Source: Sclerurus mexicanus (taxonomy: Eukaryota > Chordata > Aves > Passeriformes > Furnariidae). Taken from it: a stretch of DNA of 64,000 nt. The translations under genes were made by a program, and so were the position numbers. Shown here in pieces: positions 24,401-36,142 of this stretch (its first letter is position 1; each line of letters begins with the position of its first letter). Below the pieces are notes generated by a model. That model was not told the origin of the DNA and made no database searches. It worked only from the letters and a program-made list of their open reading frames with translations. The stretch is taken from positions 248,001 to 312,000 of the forward strand of contig VWZF01005821.1 of NCBI GenBank assembly GCA_013396755.1. Direction: 5' to 3'.

Positions 24401-26054
24401 TGAACTCTCATCCCCCTGCAAATTTTATTTTCCTCCAAAGGGAATGTTTCTTCTTAAAGTGATATTATTTTATCCATACAATGTGGCTCACTAAGCTTGC
24501 CTTTTGCCCCCTTATTCTTAGATTTTAAAAGGAGACTATAGTTGTCTGATCCAGCACCTACTGGGAAGAAACCAAAGGCTCCCGCTGACTTCAGTGACTG
24601 CTAGAGACAGCTCCTAAATGGGATGACTCAAAGTGCAGCTCTAGCCTGGAGGCAGCTATACAGCTGGTACTGTAGGGCTTTATTGTCTCATTGCTACCAG
24701 CTCCAATTGATGCAATTTTTAAGTATAATTATTATTTTCTTGTTACCAGCCTAATAAATATGATGCTGAATAGGAAAGTTGAATTACTGCCTGAAATTTT
24801 AACCAACAAAAATAAACCTGTAATCAGATATCTAATGTCAAACAGGAGTCAGAGTTGTGTACAGTTCTAATTTTCCTTAGAGCCACCATCATAAAGGCCA
24901 CTCAACTGAAAACACATGGTTTACAAGGCAGCATTCCAGTCAGTGACTGAACTGACTAAGGGACAAAGCAATGGGCAAGCAATTTTGAAGGCCATGTCCC
25001 AGAACATGGTCTCTATGTTGTCTGTTGTGTCACTCCACAAACTCCATGGGCATATTGGCATCAGTCAAACTGGTTTCAGAGACAGGTTAACAATTATACA
25101 GTATGAGCTATAGTGGGACAATGCCTCAGTTCATGCCATGACTCTTTGTAGAGTGTTATTATCCTCAGAGACTTTGTGAACCTGAAATCGACAAATTAGT
25201 ATTCTTATGAAAACAAAGTATGTTAGTACGCGTCCTGTCCATCCAACACTGACTCTGGTGTTACTGAGTAGGAGTAAGAAATGTCTGAGTGAAAATTTCT
25301 CTGCTTCACTGAGATTACTCATGCTGAACAGAACTAACTCTTACCTTTAACACAGGTCAAATTTTTAGTGCATGACACAGTGCACCTTACAAATAAACCT
25401 GTCAAGTTTGTGTGCAGCAGTCACAACCAGTAGTTTCTGCCTATGGTCACCACTAACCAGTGGAAGAAATTTAACGATGGTAAAGTTAAATTAACGTGAA
25501 ATGTCTGACTTGTCTCATTCACATTCATTTGACAGTAGCATATGCTCCTGCTTTACACATGAAAGCTTAATTACAACATTTCAGGTGGCAAACCAGTTAA
25601 TTATATAAAAATGAGGCCCAGAAGCCTGTGATATGACACCTCACTATGCTTCCTTGGGAGATGTCATGCACAAAAGAAGATGTTTATTGTTAGCAGCATC
25701 CGGCTGGGGGCTGCAGGAGTGCACTGCCACTGAAGACTCGGGTCTCTGTGCACAATATGGCTATCATGGAGAGCGAAATGCATTTTTATACAGATTGTGT
25801 TTGCTAATAACAAAAGTGAAATGAAAGCTCTTTTTTGCCTGGAATAATGCACAATCTCCTGTGCAGGCTTCATATCACCTCATTTTAGATGTTGCTGATG
25901 TAAAAATCCCCAACAGAGATTATCATTCATCCCAGCTTTTCTTTATCACTCATCACGGCTTTCCTCCTACACAGAACAGGCCAATTTGAACTCTTTCAAC
26001 TGCACAAGTCAGGAAGAGAGAAACCAGTCTGCAGCCACATGTATTCCCTCCTTC

Positions 26055-26092
26055 GACTAGAAAGAGAGCCTGAGACTAGAAAGAGAGCCTGA
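26055..26092 (+). repeat. Perfect 19-bp tandem duplication
   Basis: GACTAGAAAGAGAGCCTGA occurs twice in direct succession with no mismatch, so the duplication is probably recent. Confidence 0.9.
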
Positions 26093-28375
26093 GGGGACCA
26101 GCTCAAGTGTGGGCAGATGAATTTGAACATTTGCAAATGATTAGAGAAACCAGTGTGCTACCTAAATCTAGAATAAAGTGAAGATGGAGCCCCTGCTCAG
26201 AATCATGTCATGAACTTTGTCTGCTTTATTCTTTCTTGCCAGGCTTGAAACAGCAGCTTTCTCTCCAGCTCTCAAAAGCAGGAGATGAATTGAGTCCTCT
26301 TGGCAGAAAATTCTCTCCTTGAATGGTATTAGCTCAACCTTTTTTCCTTTCAGAAACTAAAACAATGCCCAGGGGCCTTCTGTTGCCTTTCAGTTGATGA
26401 TATCCTGGATATACAACCAAAAGGCTGAAGCCCTAACCACAATCCAATAGAGCATATGTTTTAACCTGGACCTTAGCCCTGTGGTGTTTTCTGTTGTCTC
26501 ATGGATTTTCTGCTCAGTTTAGACCTTGAAATTAGATTCCCACCTTCGACCCATCCACCAACAGTCACTCATTAAGCCTATGGCAAAACAACGATTCACT
26601 TAAAACCAGTCCACCAACAAAGCAGCAGGCACTGCAGGCTGAAAAAAACCCAGCAGCATAAATTTGTAGCAATCACATGGTAAAGAGGTGTCTTCTTTTG
26701 TTCTTCCTCCTGTATGTTTCTGTGCCTTAAATCAGACTTTGTCTGGTACAACAGCTATTCATGGCCTATATAATATTTATAATAAGCAACTTCTGCAAAT
26801 GTCTTGGCTTTGCACCTGCATGCAGTCACCTATAAAAGCTGTTTGCCATCTCATATTCTACAGCTATGAAAATTCTCTCTTAAAAGCAGTATATATAAAA
26901 TGTACAATGGAAGGCTTTATTTTCACCTCAGGCTTTTGATGACAAGAACAACTCCTTGAACTTCAGCATGCAGATTTATGAGTCAAGGTTTTTTTATAAA
27001 AGCACATAGAAGGAACAGCTTAAGTGCTACACAGTAAAGGACTTCTTATCTGTGTATTTTAGAGACTTTATCTCAGCAAACCCTGTGAACATAACCGGAT
27101 AAATTACTTAAGCTTGCAAAAACAAGGACATCTCAGAATGCTGACCTCCCAGTTTCACCTTTATCTCACCTAATTATATTGACATGCAGAACTGCATAAT
27201 CCCCTGTCACAGTATTCCAAGATGCTTTGTAGATCATAGGTGCAGCAGTACACTGAAAGCCTCTGGCTTTGTGGCAGATTTGCACTGTCTCAGGGAAGGC
27301 AAAGAGGGATTGCCTAGTGTCATGTTCCAAAAAGATGAAGTGTGCCACTTTTGCACAGAGGGCTTCTGAAAGGCACAGCTACTATCAGATAGCAAAACAC
27401 CTAGAGCAGATACGCTTTTTTCCTTATTTAAGTAATGGGAAAAGTAAAATGTGCAACCCTCCAAGACTGCTGCAGACATGTGGCGTCAAGACAAAAAGCT
27501 ATGAGATTTTATTCCTAATCAAAGATCTCTGTATTACTGCAGGTAGAGAAACCTTTATACCAGCAGTTCACAAAAGAAACCATGAGATTTTCTAGAGGTA
27601 ATTGAATCCTGGTAAGGGAACATAGAAACAACAACAAGCCATCTCTGATCCCTGAAGGGGAATGTAGGGACTTACCTGTGTCTAGCGGCTACACTGTGGG
27701 AAGCTACATGTTATGGAAATGATTCAGTCCTGTAAACACACCTAGCACCCAACTGATCTTTCTTGCTGCTGTTTTTCCAGTCATGTAAACATCTCTTGTA
27801 CACAGCATCCTTTGGCAAGAACTCAGCTCTCTTACTCCCCTCGGCAACTCCTTTTGTTTATTTTGAACCTGACTCCGACTGACATCGTGTGCTGGCCCTA
27901 ATTCTCGTGTTGCAGGTAGAATGCCAATCTCACTGGCAGTTCAGGAAAAGCCGCACACTCCAAAGGCTTGGCAATTCATCATCATTTCCAGAAAGACGCA
28001 AAAGAGCAGTGGTGGTGATTGCTGCCTCTTTCCTAAGGGCAACAGAGGAATGTATCTGTCAACCAGACATGGCATCCAGTGAAAGCTAACACCAACTGCG
28101 CTGCTCATCTGGATAGTATTAATAATACTGACAGGAATGTCCATGGCAGAACAGAAGTGACTGCAAGGAGTTAGAGCATGGGTGGAAACCCTCCCACGTG
28201 CCAGTTGTTTCTAACAAGAATCATGTTTTGGGTAACAAGAGAAACAGGCTTTTGGGGGTGGCAATGTACTGGCTTCCTCATCTATGGGCTGTTATTTAAT
28301 GAGGGGTTGGGAAAGGATTAAGGTAAATTTATGAGTGTGTTTTTATTTAATAGAGGATAGTGAAAGGAGGGAAAC

Positions 28376-28891
28376 CCAACCTGGAGGACTGCATCCAGCT
28401 CCAGGGTCCTCAGTACAGTGACCTGTTGGAGCAGGTCCAGGGTACGGCCATGAAGATGAGCAAGAGGACTGTAGTATCTCTCCGATGAAGACAGGCTGAG
28501 AGCTCAGGTCTGATCAGCCCAGAGAAGAGAAGGATCCAGGATGACCTCCCTGAGTCTTTCAGTACTTAAAGGGGGCTTATAAGAAAGGTGGAGAAAAGCT
28601 TTTTAGCAGGGCCCATTGAGACAGACAAAAGGGTACTCATTTTAAACTGAAAGAAAGTAGATTCAGGCTAGATACGAGGAAGAATTTTTTTATGATGAGG
28701 GTGTTGAAACACTGGAAAGGGTTTCCTAGAGAGGTGGTAGACAACCTGCCCCCAGAAACATTGAAGGTAAGTGGGTCAGGGCTCTGAGTAACCTAATGTA
28801 GTGGAAGATATTCCTGCTTATTTCAGGGGAGGCTGTAATTGGATGAACTTTAAAGGTCCTTTCCAACCCAAACCATTCTATGATTCTATAA
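28376..28891 (+). mobile_element. CR1 LINE 3' UTR fragment, about 515 bp
   Basis: Starts with CCTGGAGGACTGCATCCAGCT, the end of the CR1 ORF2 region. It continues through GACAGGCTGAGAGCTCAGGTCTG, AGAGGTGGTAGACAACCTGCCC and AAAGGTCCTTTCCAACCC. It ends in the CR1 terminal repeat ATTCTATGATTCTATA. It is 5'-truncated and moderately diverged, with one frame-irrelevant gap near 28530-28560. Confidence 0.9.
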
Positions 28892-30060
28892 ACCGAATGC
28901 CTTAAAAATGAGGGTAAATCATGATACTCCCACAGGGTCCATAGAATAGACTGCTAAACCAATCAGAGCAATTCAGTTACTGTATTCTAATGCAAGTAAC
29001 TGAACAGGAGATGATGGAAACATAGATATGATCATGACCAACTCCATAACTGAATTAGTGTAGCAGGTGGATAATGCTTACCAGAAAAAGAATAACAAAA
29101 CAAACCTTTAGGATTCTAGATGGAAGACTTTAATGAATTCAGAGGTTTGCATGGTAAAATCATCTGTGAATCTGATCCAAAGTAACTACATGTTAAAGAC
29201 GGCATTTCCTAAGAAAATATCCCACCTAAACAAAACAAAGAAAACATGAGGATAGATACCAATCTGTAGAGGAAAAGGTTGTCAGATACAAAAAAAAAAA
29301 CCAACCAAAAAGCAATGAAACATGACATTCAACTATTAAGGAACACGGAAGATACCAAGAAATTGTAAGAATTTGTTCATAAGAATACTGGCATTACCAC
29401 AAAGATAAGAAAAGTTGTTGGTCTGATATTCAGTGGAGAAGGAAAGCATTCAAGAGACAGCTTCAGGAAAGCTCTTTAACTTTCTTGCATGCCTTTGTTG
29501 AAAAGGGAAACTGATCAAATGGCTGCCAGTTCATAAGTGTGAATAAGGGACAGTACCACATTTTTTAATAGGAAACTATAGGCTAGGGAGCATTTAAGGC
29601 ATAAAGAAGTAAAAAAATTTCACAACAGCTAAGTCTCAGGAGTTTTATTCCAGTTCATTCAGTGAACATCCCTGAGAACTCCTATGGGCTTAGGAGCAAT
29701 CAGAGATCAGTTTAGGAAACATTAATCATGGTGCGTAACAGAAAAGAGTTACAGCAATACCTTAGAATTTGACATACCCCAGCATCCACATGGCATTTCA
29801 CACTGTTCTGTAGCTTTGTTGTAGGCAGAAGTAATCTGTTGTGCAAAGAGAGAAAAAAGAAACAAATGTAAGTAGCTATGTTGAAAAATGGGGTGAGGAT
29901 TTTTGTAGAACCAAAGCAAGCACAAATAAGCTCGAGACAGCACATTGCCTCAAAAATAAAATGTAATTATCCTGTTGGGGCTTATAGATATTTGTACAGC
30001 ATGGCACACCTTTAAAATAATCCACTCTTGTTATCCAGTCGATAAAACATCCCTGGAAAG
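28892..30060. other. Non-coding, no recognisable gene
   Basis: AT-rich sequence with a short A run at 29290-29300. The ORFs 29712-29945 and 29876-30091 on the minus strand are unsupported. Confidence 0.4.
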
Positions 30061-30190
30061 CTGTGTCCAGTTTTCCAGCACTGCACTTCAATAATTAATT
30101 CAGAGACAAATCCTAAGAAGAGCAAGGAGAGTAATCAGAGATCTAGCAAAGCTGGCCTAGAAGGAAAGATTGAAAACTTTGGGACTCTTT
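30061..30190 (+). mobile_element. Old, strongly diverged CR1 fragment
   Basis: CTGTGTCCAGTTTTCCAGCACTGCACTTCA, a region like AAGAGCAAGGAGAGTAATCAGAGATCTAGCAAA, and AAGGAAAGATTGAAAACTTTGGGACT follow the order of ancient amniote CR1 sequence at the end of ORF2 and start of the 3' UTR. Divergence is high and the ends are uncertain. Confidence 0.5.
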
Positions 30191-33100
30191 ACTGAAACAA
30201 AAATGAGGAGCAATGCAAAACAACGTAGGGAAAAGGATTAGAAAGAGTATTTTTTTCTTCAAACCTGTGATGGTCAGGATGAAAGTCACAAATAGACTGA
30301 AGTGGCAGTGCTTCAGACAGACAATAAATAAATTCCTAGCCATATGGAGAAGGGCAGTGATTCCACCGTACATCCTGCTACCACCACATCCACCCCTCAT
30401 TGGCAAAGGATGTGAAGTCCTCACATTGGATGTCTTTTAAGTGCTTAGTCAATTATCTATTAGGATTTCCATAATTAGAGTTGAACTTGACATATGGCAG
30501 GGTCATGGATTAAGTAAGCAATCTCTCCTTGCCCTCTTATTTTTTTGTCCATCTAAGAAAACAGGACTTTTATCCTCTTGCTTTGTGATATGGTAGTCAG
30601 AGTAATCCTCTAGCCCCTAAGCTGATCTGCTGGTGCTAACACCCAGATGTGTGGTCCACATTGCTATTCTTTCTCTGGAATCAAATGATGATATTGGACT
30701 GCCCTGTGCTGAGCAGATGTAATGCTAATGCAGAGCCCTCTCTCTGACATGTGGATACAGAGAGCGAAATGGCAGCAGAGATCTGTTTCTGTCAGAGAAG
30801 GCAGCCATGTGGTCCTACACCCAGCTTTTACAGCAAAGGCTTTCACTGAATTCAGTTCAAATAGGTGAAGGTGAGAGTGGAGATTTCAATTTCCATACCT
30901 AATTTTTGCCTGCTAGGATTCCTTTCCTTTTCTTTCCAAAGCTCAGTATGAGCAGAAGGCTGCAAGAAAAAGGGCTTGTGTGAAACAAAAGAGATAAAGA
31001 GTAAGACAGCAATAGAGCTCTGAACACCACCTAATCCTGCTCAAACAAATCTGTTATTTTGGATATTTAAAGAAAGAAGCCTGTCTACTTGACAAACCAG
31101 AGTAGCTCCAAAGAAATGATTACAACCTGTCGCTCAGGTCAGCCTGAAAAGAGTTTCTATACAGCCAATGATTCTATAAATTACATTTACAGTCACTACA
31201 CTTCCCAGCCTGAAGCAGTGCAGATCAGGGCAAAATGAGCAGTGACAAAAATGTGCAGGTTTTACACAGTGGGATTGTAAAGGATAATATGGAGATGGGA
31301 ATGAACTTGATCAAATCGCAATGAAAGATTAATTGTGCGATGTGTGAGTAATTGGTTAATGGGACTGGGTCAGCACCTGGTGTCTGATGGTTTGAAAAGA
31401 GGATAAGAATGCAGCTTCAGCTATTTGAAAAAGGTTTTGCAGGCCAAAATGTTCCCAGCTCTGTAACTTGCAGAGTCTGGGAAATTAAATAAATCTAAAT
31501 GTAAATTACAGAGTTGCCTGAGACAGGGATATTTTTTGCATTGAGACTGATATTCATATTGGCAGTGTCTGCGGCACAAAGAGGCCAGAATGGGCATCCA
31601 GAAGGGAAAAACATGGCCTGGGTAAATGAACCCAAATGAAACGTGATGCATTAACCTGGAAGTAATTATAAAGAAAGGGCAAGGGGTAGCCTTGTTAGCA
31701 ACTCCTCAGTGTGTAACAGAGAGCCATTATGGTAATAAGAGACTGTAAAAAATGAGGCCTTGTCTGCTCTGCAAGGATATGAAAGGATGAGTGACACTTC
31801 ACTCATGAAAAGAAGGATTGCCCCATTGTCCTTCACCAACATTTTCTCTGTCTTATCAACAGCCTGCCAGATTATTGCCCTTCACTGCAGGTTGGCTGCA
31901 TCTCAGCTGTGCTATACCTGTGTGTTTTGGAAAGGTGAGACAAACTCACAGCAACTCTCAGAAAATGATAATGTAATATTATTTAATTTGTTACTTAATA
32001 GTCAACTTTTTACTTGGGAAACTTTTTCCCGCTTTTGTTACAGTACGATAAGTCCACATTGTATTTGCAGGAAATAAAAAAAATTCTAGGTGATCCAAAC
32101 CAATTTTCTGTAAGCATTAAAGATCATACTCATTAAGGTGCTCAGTGCTTCCTGAGAAAACACTGGGGCTAAAGATTTCCATCTCAACATTTTGCAGAGA
32201 TGGGATTTTAGATCCAGACTCCCACATTTGCCTGCCATAATAAGTAATTCTCTAGTTCTAGTACAACGGGCAAGAATCTACCACTTTATTTGGTCATACC
32301 GGTATTAAGGAAGCAACAAGGCATGCAGGGGTAAAATCAGAAGAAGTTTTACAAGTAGCAAAGGACTTAAAAGGAAACTAGAAGAGGATTTGCAAATAAA
32401 ATAGAAGTGTGAAAAAGACAACAGAAAATACAGGCTGATTATTCAAGTCAGAGGAGAGCAGTAATTAAGGGTACAAAGTTGTCTGAAAAATTTAATCTCT
32501 TGCAGCAGTCTTCATAAAAATTACGAAGATGATGAGCTACTTAGAGCAATAGTTTTAGAAGCAGACAGAAACATAAGGCAGGAGAGGAATAGAATAAAGA
32601 AATAATTCTTAAACAGTCTAGATGAATTCTTGTCAATATTCCTCAAAGAAATGCTTGCTAGGGTACTGAAGAATAGAGACAAAGCAGACTCTGTAATCTT
32701 CATGGTCTTCAAGAACTTTTGGATTCAAGGCAGGCCCAACTGATCAAGTGGAAGATAAATATACGCTCTGTCAGATTAAACAAAGACAGCATGGGCAACC
32801 AAGAATAATTAAAGTTTCATACGTGGTGACACACAAGAACAAATTGCAACATAGCAACTGGCAAGCACTGGAAGTAGCACTCCTGACCCTTGTTACCTCC
32901 TTAGACATATTCACTAAGCAGGTGGGTCTGAGGTGAGACATGGCAGGCTGGGTGATGGGGAAGAGGACAACAAACCAGTGTGTCCCCTTTAACACCAGAT
33001 GCCAACCACAGACCAGGTCCAGCCCATGTACAATAGCTTCCTGGATTGTGAGCAGTTTGACAGGCACTGACCTAAAGGTTGAGGCTGCGATGGACAACTA

Positions 33101-36067
33101 ACATAGAATTATGAAGGATAAACTCTGATAGACCTGCTTCATGTCTCTGATGGGATCTGGTGAATCAGGAGGGGTATCTCTTTTGATTTATTCTGATTTT
33201 ACTAGGGTTTCTGAGGTTAATCTAGATTATTTTTTTAAACCAAACTCCATCTAATTTTATCTAAATGAAACTGCCATGTGGTACCTCCATAGCTGTTTAA
33301 AAAGGCCTCACTCAGTGAATCTAAGTGATTCACTGATAAAATGAGAACATTTTTTCACCAGATCTGGAGAGATTGACCATGGACCAAGGTTTACTTTGAA
33401 CTGGTTCCTTTACAGGAGTGGTTACATTTGGAAAAGGTACAGATGGTACCTGGCCATGCAGTCTGGCAAACATTTGGAATAATAGGATTAAAGTCTTAAA
33501 TTATTCTCTGAATTTGGGACATAGTATGAAATAAGCATGATGCTATTCAATAAACAACAAAAAGTAATACTTAAAAGGATTAATATAACAATAAAAATAT
33601 GGAGAGCTTGATCAATCCAATAGTGTACAGTCAAGTAATCTTAGCTAGAGACAGCAAATTACCATTGTAATTTGCCCCTCTTTTGCATTTGTGGTATATT
33701 TATTTATATATTCACTCAGGCACATACTTATTATGTATGTACATACTTTATGATTTTCTTATACATACACAAATGCAAACACACAAAGGGACTAAAGCCA
33801 GCTAAACTCACTAAAAGAAAAGACAGGGTCAAATTCCCTCAGTTCACAATACAACAAAAGTGGATTTGAATATCACCAAATTACTAGGTTATGACAGAAG
33901 TGGTGTAGTCTCACTGTGACCACACACCAGAGTAGGTGAGGGAATAACCTGACCTTAGAGAAAAGACAAGAGAAAATATCTGTTCCTGTGGTAACTTTTT
34001 AATAATAAAAACCTGAGAATATGCTTCAGGGCACTGACACAATTGAACATACGTACAACCAACACTTTCACAATGCACCATGAACGGAGTGCTCTAAATC
34101 TAAGACATATTAAATACAGGTATGACCCCTGTGCAGAGAAGCGGCTAATCCTGAAACATAGAGGTCTTGTTTTGAAAAGAGGGGAAACAGGAGGCAGTCT
34201 GCATCCAAGGCCAGTAGTGAAAGAAGGGATGTATCCCATTGTTAAGCTGAATTTTATTTCACTTGTAATCTTTTTTACTTTCAGCCTTTGTATCTATTAC
34301 TTTGACATATGATGCCTGGATAATTACACTTGTAATTTGTTTCATTAAAAATACAGCCTAGTTTCATGGGACGATTCAAATGTCATGGGATGAACCACTG
34401 GGAAGCACTGCCTCTTTAAAAATGATCATCTTAAGACAGTGTTCAGAGATCTGAGTCTGGAAGAGGTTTAGTGGCTGGCAAATACACCTTTTGCAGGGAG
34501 CCAGCACAGGATTCTTGTGCTGCAAGTTGTTACTGCTTGGAAAAATATCAGAAAATGAATAGTCAACAGCTACACCTTCACCCCCAGGTATGACACCTAT
34601 CATCAATGATTTTCAAGGAAAAGGTTAGACAAACAGTGCAAAGTAGTCTATATATGGTAGAGTCTTCCTCAGAGCAGAATGAACACACTTCCTAACTTAG
34701 ATTTATCTCACTAATTTGCCATGCAGCACTCCACAGAGCTGACAAAAACGCCTCCAGGGACTTGTACCAGCCCAATCCTCACAACAGTCCCTCAGCTTCC
34801 TCTGTGGCGCTGCCTGGCCAATTTATTACATTTTGCACCCTGAGAGGGTCTTTGTTAAATGAAGGAACTCATGGCCAATTAACAATATATGTGTTTTTAT
34901 TCCTAAGTGTCATCCACTCAACCACACTGGGGAAATGATATCCTGTTTCCCAGCCAGTCTAAATTGGTCTTTAGGTCGTTTTTACTCTGAGGGCAAAAAT
35001 AATTGGTCTTGTGGTTAGATATCCTCCTGGATATACACTCTGCATTTTACAGCCTGTGAGATCCTTACCTCTGTTTGAATAAATGAATGATCTGGCCCTG
35101 ACTGTTTAACAACTGAGAGTGCAAACAGGATCCTAGTTAAATTCTCGTTCTTGCAACCAAACTCTGCCTTCCCCCTTGTAATAGTAACTTAGATATGTTT
35201 TTATTTTGCCTTTTTTATTACATACACAGGGAAAATCATGCATCACCAGGTCTTCTAACATATACACAAAGATTGGAGGGTGCCTATTTAGTGTTTTCAG
35301 TCCTGCTCTGTACTGTTACATTGCATCTTCACAGATCATATCAGCTCACATCTGTTGTGGAGGTCATTCAGCTCCACTGGCACATGGTAATGCCTCACTT
35401 CCATCCTCTCTGAGCAATGCAACACTAGCATTTCAATTTCCTCAGAGCCGTCTGATTTATCCCTCTTCCAACCTGTCTGCAGAAATTGTTCTACAATTTT
35501 GTTTGTTTGTTTTTGTCTTTTTATTCCTTTTCATAACCCTCCCCTGCCCCAAAAGTGTCCAGTTTTTATTCATTTTGGCCATTAATTTTGTTTTCAAAAT
35601 CTACAGCCAGTGATCTCTTCAGCAGCATGAATTCTGCCTCTGTTCCAGTGTTGTGACCAAAGCAGAACTGATCAGACCACGTTCCCTTCCAGCAGCTACT
35701 CTGCAAGAATACTCTTATTTCCGAATGGCACAGATGAATCTATTTTGCAGTACTTCCTTTATGCCAATGACTTGCATACAGCTCTTCCCTTTCTGTCACC
35801 ATCTCACTGGTGAGGTCTGTTCAGCACAGCACAATATGCCTCAAAGTGAAGCTGGTGCTTCTGCAACAATAGCTTGCACACTGGAGGAGGATCTCACATT
35901 TCATTTCACAGAAGAAATGATCTCACTGAAATTCTCCGAGTGCTGCAGCCAGCATAATGCAGAAACTATCACAATCTAGGCTATTACCACTTCTGTATTT
36001 TCCAAGTCACACTGAATGTTCCTCTGGTGTCGCTGCTAGTGCAGCCCCACCTCTCCTTCCCATTAGT
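30191..36067. other. Gene-free stretch; possible ancient LINE at 32300-32720
   Basis: No exon or RNA gene recognised. The interval 32300-32720 (AAGTAGCAAAGGACTTAAAAGG...AAACAGTCTAGATGAATTC...CTTGCTAGGGTACTGAAGAA) weakly recalls the part of ancient CR1/L2-type ORF2 upstream of the reverse transcriptase. I hold this at low confidence. The stretches 31300-31410 and 34810-34935 resemble conserved non-coding elements. ORFs such as 35206-35613 begin at non-ATG codons and have no support. Confidence 0.35.
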
Positions 36068-36142
36068 CATAGAATCATAGGACAATTCAGATTGGAAAAG
36101 AACTCTAAGATTATCGACTCCAACCCTAACACTGCCAAAAGT
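36068..36142 (-). mobile_element. CR1 LINE 3' terminal fragment
   Basis: Plus-strand CATAGAATCATAGGACAATTCAGATTGGAAAAGAACTC, followed by a GACTCCAACCCTAACACTGCC-like block, is the reverse complement of a CR1 3' end, with the 8-mer repeat at 36068-36080. Only about 75 bp remain. Confidence 0.85.

Larger units (their letters stand above)
17227..28375. other. Long gene-free stretch; possible 3' UTR then intergenic
   Basis: About 11 kb with no recognisable exon, RNA gene or transposon. The longest ORFs (22768-23139 plus, 22842-23189 minus, 27269-27595 plus) overlap on opposite strands and have no splice or start context. A perfect 19-bp duplication lies at 26055-26092. The stretches 18430-18550, 24670-24790 and 25725-25900 look like candidate conserved non-coding elements: repeat-free, AT-rich, with TAAT and octamer-like words. 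Confidence 0.4.

Noticed and set aside
35206..35613. 135-codon plus-strand open frame
   Set aside because: It starts at TTG, has no upstream gene signal or recognisable domain, and is low-complexity Phe/Leu at the end.
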